Assembly (NCBI RefSeq): GCF_004920405.1
Contig: NZ_RFLV01000001.1
Span: 248,001-312,000 of the forward strand
Direction: 5' to 3'
Length of the DNA stretch: 64,000 nucleotides
Origin: Pseudomonas leptonychotis
GTDB lineage: Bacteria; Pseudomonadota; Gammaproteobacteria; Pseudomonadales; Pseudomonadaceae
Shown here one piece after another: positions 61,276 to 64,000 of the stretch. The notes under the pieces were generated by a model, which ran no database searches, had not been told where the DNA came from, and worked only from the letters and a program-made list of their open reading frames with translations. How positions within the stretch are numbered: position 1 is the stretch's first letter; each line of letters opens with the position of its first letter. The position numbers were made by a program, and so were the translations under genes.

Positions 61276-62004
61276 ATGCCGACTGCTCCTCTGCTCGCAA
61301 TATTGCTGTTTCTGTTCGCGCAACTGGCGCAGGCCGAACCACACCTGCGCATGGCCACTTTGGAATACCCACCCTACAGCTCTGAGCACCTGCCTGACGG
61401 CGGCAGCATTGTTGAGTTAACTCGCCGGGCTTTTGCCGTGCGTGGCCATCCGATACAGATCGACTTCATGCCATGGGCGCGGGTACGCATGGCGTTGCAC
61501 AACCGCAGCTACCAGGGCGCTCTGGCGCTATGGCCCAAGGAAGTAAAAGAGGAAGGGCTACACCCTTCACGCCCACTCTTTTACAGCGAGCTGGGTTTAT
61601 TTATCCGTAACGGTTATCCGCTGCAATTCAGCGCTTTGCGGGAGCTGCGCGGGCAAACCTTAGGCATCGTGCGGGGTTACGGCTACCCGCAGCATATTCT
61701 CGATGCAGGCCTGCCCCTCGAAAAGGCCGTGGACGACATCAGCAACCTGCGAAAACTGAACGCCCGACGCTTCAATTTGGTGCTGCTCGAACGCATCGTT
61801 GGCAATCACCTGATCGTCAACGATGCGCAGCTACGCGGGCAACTCAGCTGGCACGACCATGTGCTGGAGCGGATTCCCCTGCTGGTGGGCTTTATACCTC
61901 CCAGAGCGGGTGAGCCGGACTGGAGCGCCGTCTTTGAGCAGGGCCTGCGCGACCTGCACAGCAGCGGCGAGTACATGCAGATTCTGCGCAAGCATAATCA
62001 CTGA
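61276..62004 (+). CDS. Second orphan periplasmic solute-binding protein (SBP_bac_3 type)
   Basis: The 242-residue protein has a signal peptide ending about LAQAE. The two-lobed pattern includes LRMATLEYPPYSSEHLPDGG, then IQIDFMPWARVRMAL and TLGIVRGYGY. It resembles amino-acid-binding or phenolic-sensor periplasmic proteins but lacks adjacent permease genes. It is similar in kind, not closely in sequence, to the orphan at 50249. Ligand unknown. Confidence 0.82.
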   Translation: MPTAPLLAILLFLFAQLAQAEPHLRMATLEYPPYSSEHLPDGGSIVELTRRAFAVRGHPIQIDFMPWARVRMALHNRSYQGALALWPKEVKEEGLHPSRPLFYSELGLFIRNGYPLQFSALRELRGQTLGIVRGYGYPQHILDAGLPLEKAVDDISNLRKLNARRFNLVLLERIVGNHLIVNDAQLRGQLSWHDHVLERIPLLVGFIPPRAGEPDWSAVFEQGLRDLHSSGEYMQILRKHNH

Positions 62005-62011
62005 GCCCCTA

Positions 62012-62069
62012 GAGGCTGTTCCTGCTTCATCGCGAGCCGCGTTGCAGCGAATGAAGTGAGAACAGCCCC
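62012..62069. repeat. Extragenic inverted repeat between the solute-binding gene and hydrolase
   Basis: GGCTGTTC (62014-62021) pairs with GAACAGCC (62060-62067), and inner CTTCAT pairs with ATGAAG. It has the nested form of REP/MITE-like elements and starts 8 bases after the stop codon. Confidence 0.7.
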
Positions 62070-62134
62070 TGGACTTTGCGCCGCGCCGCGCGAGGTGCAC
62101 AATGCGCAGCTTCTGCAGGCTTTAGGGATTCGCC

Positions 62135-63097
62135 ATGCTCCACCAAGCGTTCTGGCTCAATAGCACCGATGCAGCGCCCCTCTATGTAAACCGCTGGTAC
62201 AGCGAGCAGCCGCCCAAAGCCCTGCTGATGGTGGCGCACGGCATGGCCGAACACAGTGGCCGCTATGCACGCCTGGCTGAGGCATTGGTGGCGCAAGGTT
62301 TCGAGGTGTATGCACATGACCAGCGCGGGCATGGCAAAACAGCCGAGCATGGTTTACTCGGCCACTATGCCGATAGCCAAGGCTGGGATTTGGTGGTCAA
62401 TGACTTGGCCCACCTCAATCACCATATGCGCCAGAGCCACCCGCAAACGCCGATCTTCTTGCTTAGCCACAGCATGGGCAGTTACATCGGTCAGGCCTAC
62501 CTGATGCACCACAGCTGTAGCCTGCAGGGCGCGATTCTTTCCGGTTCCAATTACCAGCCGGTTGCGCTGTACCGTGCTGGCCAGCTGCTGGCGCGTTTCG
62601 AACGTTGGCGGCAAGGCCCGCAGGCCTACAGCGCCCTACTCGAATTCGCCTCATTCGGCTCATTCAATAAAGCCTTCAAACCCAACCGCACGGCCTTCGA
62701 CTGGCTGAGCCGCGACCCGCTGGAAGTCGACAAATACGTCAACGATCCGCTGTGCGGCTTCCGCTGCAGCAACCAGCTGTGGGTCGACCTGCTTGGCGGC
62801 ATGCAACAGATCACGCCTATCGAGAACCTGGCGCAAATCGATAGCAGCCTGCCGCTGCTGGTGATCGGCGGCGCCCGTGACCCGGTCAGCAACGGCCATC
62901 GCCAGCAGAATCTCGCTGACGCCCTGCGCGAAGCGGGCAACCAACACGTGCAGGTTAAAATTTATCCTGAAGCGCGCCACGAAGTGCTCAATGAGAGCAA
63001 TCGCGAAGAAGTCACCACCTACATTATCGACTGGTTGCAACAGGCCCTCAGCCAACCGCGCCAGTGCCACCTACAGAGCCAAGAGAGTCATCCATGA
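62135..63097 (+). CDS. Alpha/beta hydrolase, monoacylglycerol lipase / lysophospholipase-like
   Basis: The 320-residue serine hydrolase of the S33/hydrolase_4 group has VAHGMAEHSGRYARLAE, the typical HDQRGHGKTA, and the nucleophile Ser113 in LSHSMGSYIGQ. Candidate Asp (GGARDPVSNG) and His (PEARHEVLNES) residues complete the triad. No signal peptide is seen, so it is probably cytoplasmic. It overlaps phaJ1 by 4 bases and lies opposite the fadD pair, suggesting release or processing of acyl chains. Confidence 0.9.
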   Translation: MLHQAFWLNSTDAAPLYVNRWYSEQPPKALLMVAHGMAEHSGRYARLAEALVAQGFEVYAHDQRGHGKTAEHGLLGHYADSQGWDLVVNDLAHLNHHMRQSHPQTPIFLLSHSMGSYIGQAYLMHHSCSLQGAILSGSNYQPVALYRAGQLLARFERWRQGPQAYSALLEFASFGSFNKAFKPNRTAFDWLSRDPLEVDKYVNDPLCGFRCSNQLWVDLLGGMQQITPIENLAQIDSSLPLLVIGGARDPVSNGHRQQNLADALREAGNQHVQVKIYPEARHEVLNESNREEVTTYIIDWLQQALSQPRQCHLQSQESHP

Positions 63098-63564
63098 GCC
63101 AGAGTAGCAACACGCCCTACGACGCACTCGAAGTCGGCCAGACCGCCAGCTACAGCAAGACCGTCAGCGAACGTGACATCCAGCTATTTGCCGAAGTCTC
63201 CGGCGACCACAACCCGGTGCACCTGGATGCCGAATACGCCGCCACCACCATGTTCAAGGAGCGTATCGCTCATGGCATGTTCAGCGGCGCACTGATCAGC
63301 GCCGCAGTGGCCTGCGAACTGCCTGGCCCGGGCACCATCTATATCGGCCAGACCATGCGCTTCACCGCGCCGGTGAAACTCGGCGACACCCTGACTGTGC
63401 GCTTGGAAATTCTGGAAAAGCTGCCTAAGTTTCGCGTGCGCGTGGCCACCCGCGTGTTCAACCAAAACGATGAAATGGTGGTCGATGGCGAAGCCGAAAT
63501 TCTCGCCCCGCGCAAAGCGCAGACCGTCGAACTGACCAAGCTGCCGCCAATTACTATTGGCTAA
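63094..63564 (+). CDS. phaJ1: (R)-specific enoyl-CoA hydratase, MaoC-like PhaJ1
   Basis: The 156-residue hot-dog fold protein has the hydratase dyad Asp38 and His43 in EVSGDHNPVHLD, and GMFSGALISAAVA. It hydrates enoyl-CoA from beta-oxidation to (R)-3-hydroxyacyl-CoA, a precursor for polyhydroxyalkanoates or rhamnolipid acyl chains. Length and sequence match P. aeruginosa PhaJ1 as I recall it. The ATG at 63094 overlaps the hydrolase stop. Confidence 0.9.
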   Translation: MSQSSNTPYDALEVGQTASYSKTVSERDIQLFAEVSGDHNPVHLDAEYAATTMFKERIAHGMFSGALISAAVACELPGPGTIYIGQTMRFTAPVKLGDTLTVRLEILEKLPKFRVRVATRVFNQNDEMVVDGEAEILAPRKAQTVELTKLPPITIG

Positions 63565-63691
63565 AAGACTGCCTCGGCGCTCCGCAACAGGTTCTATGCT
63601 TACCGCCTCGGGTCGCCGCTAAGCCGCTGGTGCATCCCCTTTCTACGCAATAACGCCCGAGCAATCCGCTGCGGCGTTTCTGGAGACGTTC

Positions 63692-64000
63692 ATGTCCATG
63701 TACCAAACATCCATCCCGGTCTTCACCCGTCAGCTGACCAACCTGTCGACCATCCTCGGCATCGCCGCCGCCCACGCCGAAGAGAAGAAAATCGAGCAGA
63801 GCGTTTTCCTCAATGCGCGCCTGGCGCCGGATATGTTCCCGCTGAGCCGTCAGGTGCAGATCGCCTGCGACGGCGCTAAAGCCGGCGCGGCGCTGCTGGC
63901 TGAAGTTGAAGCACCGAGCCATGCCGACGACGAAACCAGCTTCGCCGAGCTGCAAGCGCGTATCGCCAAGACCCTGACCTTCCTGCAGAGCCTGAGCGCC
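63692..64000 (+). CDS. DUF1993 family protein, cut by the window end
   Basis: The open frame of 103 codons runs off the edge. An ATG at 63692 has GGAG 6 bases upstream. The start MSMYQTSIPVFTRQLTNLS and the later ARLAPDMFPLSRQVQ match DUF1993-type proteins of about 165-170 residues, which have no known function and are thought to resemble the DinB-like four-helix fold. It follows phaJ1 by 127 bases with nothing notable between. Confidence 0.83.
   Translation, partial: MSMYQTSIPVFTRQLTNLSTILGIAAAHAEEKKIEQSVFLNARLAPDMFPLSRQVQIACDGAKAGAALLAEVEAPSHADDETSFAELQARIAKTLTFLQSLSA

Overview
The window reads as a chromosomal segment of a Pseudomonas-group gammaproteobacterium. The evidence is the recX-recA-pncC / mutS-fdxA-rsmZ-rpoS-nlpD order, an RsmZ-type small RNA with a perfect GacA upstream site, gfnR beside a glutathione-dependent formaldehyde pathway, an NdvB-type glucan synthase, tandem fadD genes and a PhaJ1-like hydratase. 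Protein lengths and sequences resemble P. aeruginosa and its relatives, but the species is not P. aeruginosa. No tRNA, rRNA, CRISPR array, prophage or transposase gene was seen. Nearly all of the window is conserved core genome.

Layout. 1-6.4 kb: a LOG-family gene (5' end probably outside), recX-recA under a LexA box, pncC, then mutS and fdxA on the plus strand. 6.4-6.9 kb: an intergenic region holding convergent terminators, rsmZ, its promoter and the GacA box. 6.9-12.9 kb (minus): rpoS, nlpD, a DUF368 membrane protein, pcm, surE, truD, ispF. 12.9-16 kb: the formaldehyde module fghA-adhC with divergent gfnR, sitting between ispF and ispD. 16-42 kb (minus): a continuous housekeeping cluster ispD-ftsB-eno-kdsA-pyrG-tilS-accA-dnaE-rnhB-lpxB-lpxA-fabZ-lpxD-skp-bamA-rseP-dxr-cdsA-uppS-frr-pyrH-tsf-rpsB. 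It joins translation, undecaprenyl and isoprenoid supply, outer-membrane assembly, lipid A, fatty-acid and DNA synthesis. 42-50 kb (plus): map, glnD, dapC, an ArsC/Spx-like gene, dapD, csdA-csdE. 50-52 kb (minus): an orphan solute-binding protein and tcdA. 52-57 kb (plus): ndvB, dapE, rlmA and a small unknown gene. 57-61 kb (minus): fadD2 and fadD1. 61-64 kb (plus): a second orphan solute-binding protein, an alpha/beta hydrolase, phaJ1 and a truncated DUF1993 gene.

How genes work together. DapC, DapD and DapE supply three steps of the succinylase lysine/diaminopimelate route. CsdA-CsdE and TcdA together match the known ct6A tRNA-modification system. LpxA/D/B, FabZ, BamA, Skp and RseP form the envelope block. 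IspD, IspF, Dxr, UppS and the DUF368 protein all touch isoprenoid or undecaprenyl carriers.

The least explained material is intergenic. There is a 142-bp element with inverted ends that fills the tilS-accA gap, with a diverged relative behind eno. A GTAGGATGGG inverted repeat supplies the rnhB stop codon and recurs behind dapD beside a different palindrome. A further inverted repeat lies at 62.0 kb, and several leader hairpins sit inside the minus-strand cluster. I did not find a clearly new multi-gene system.
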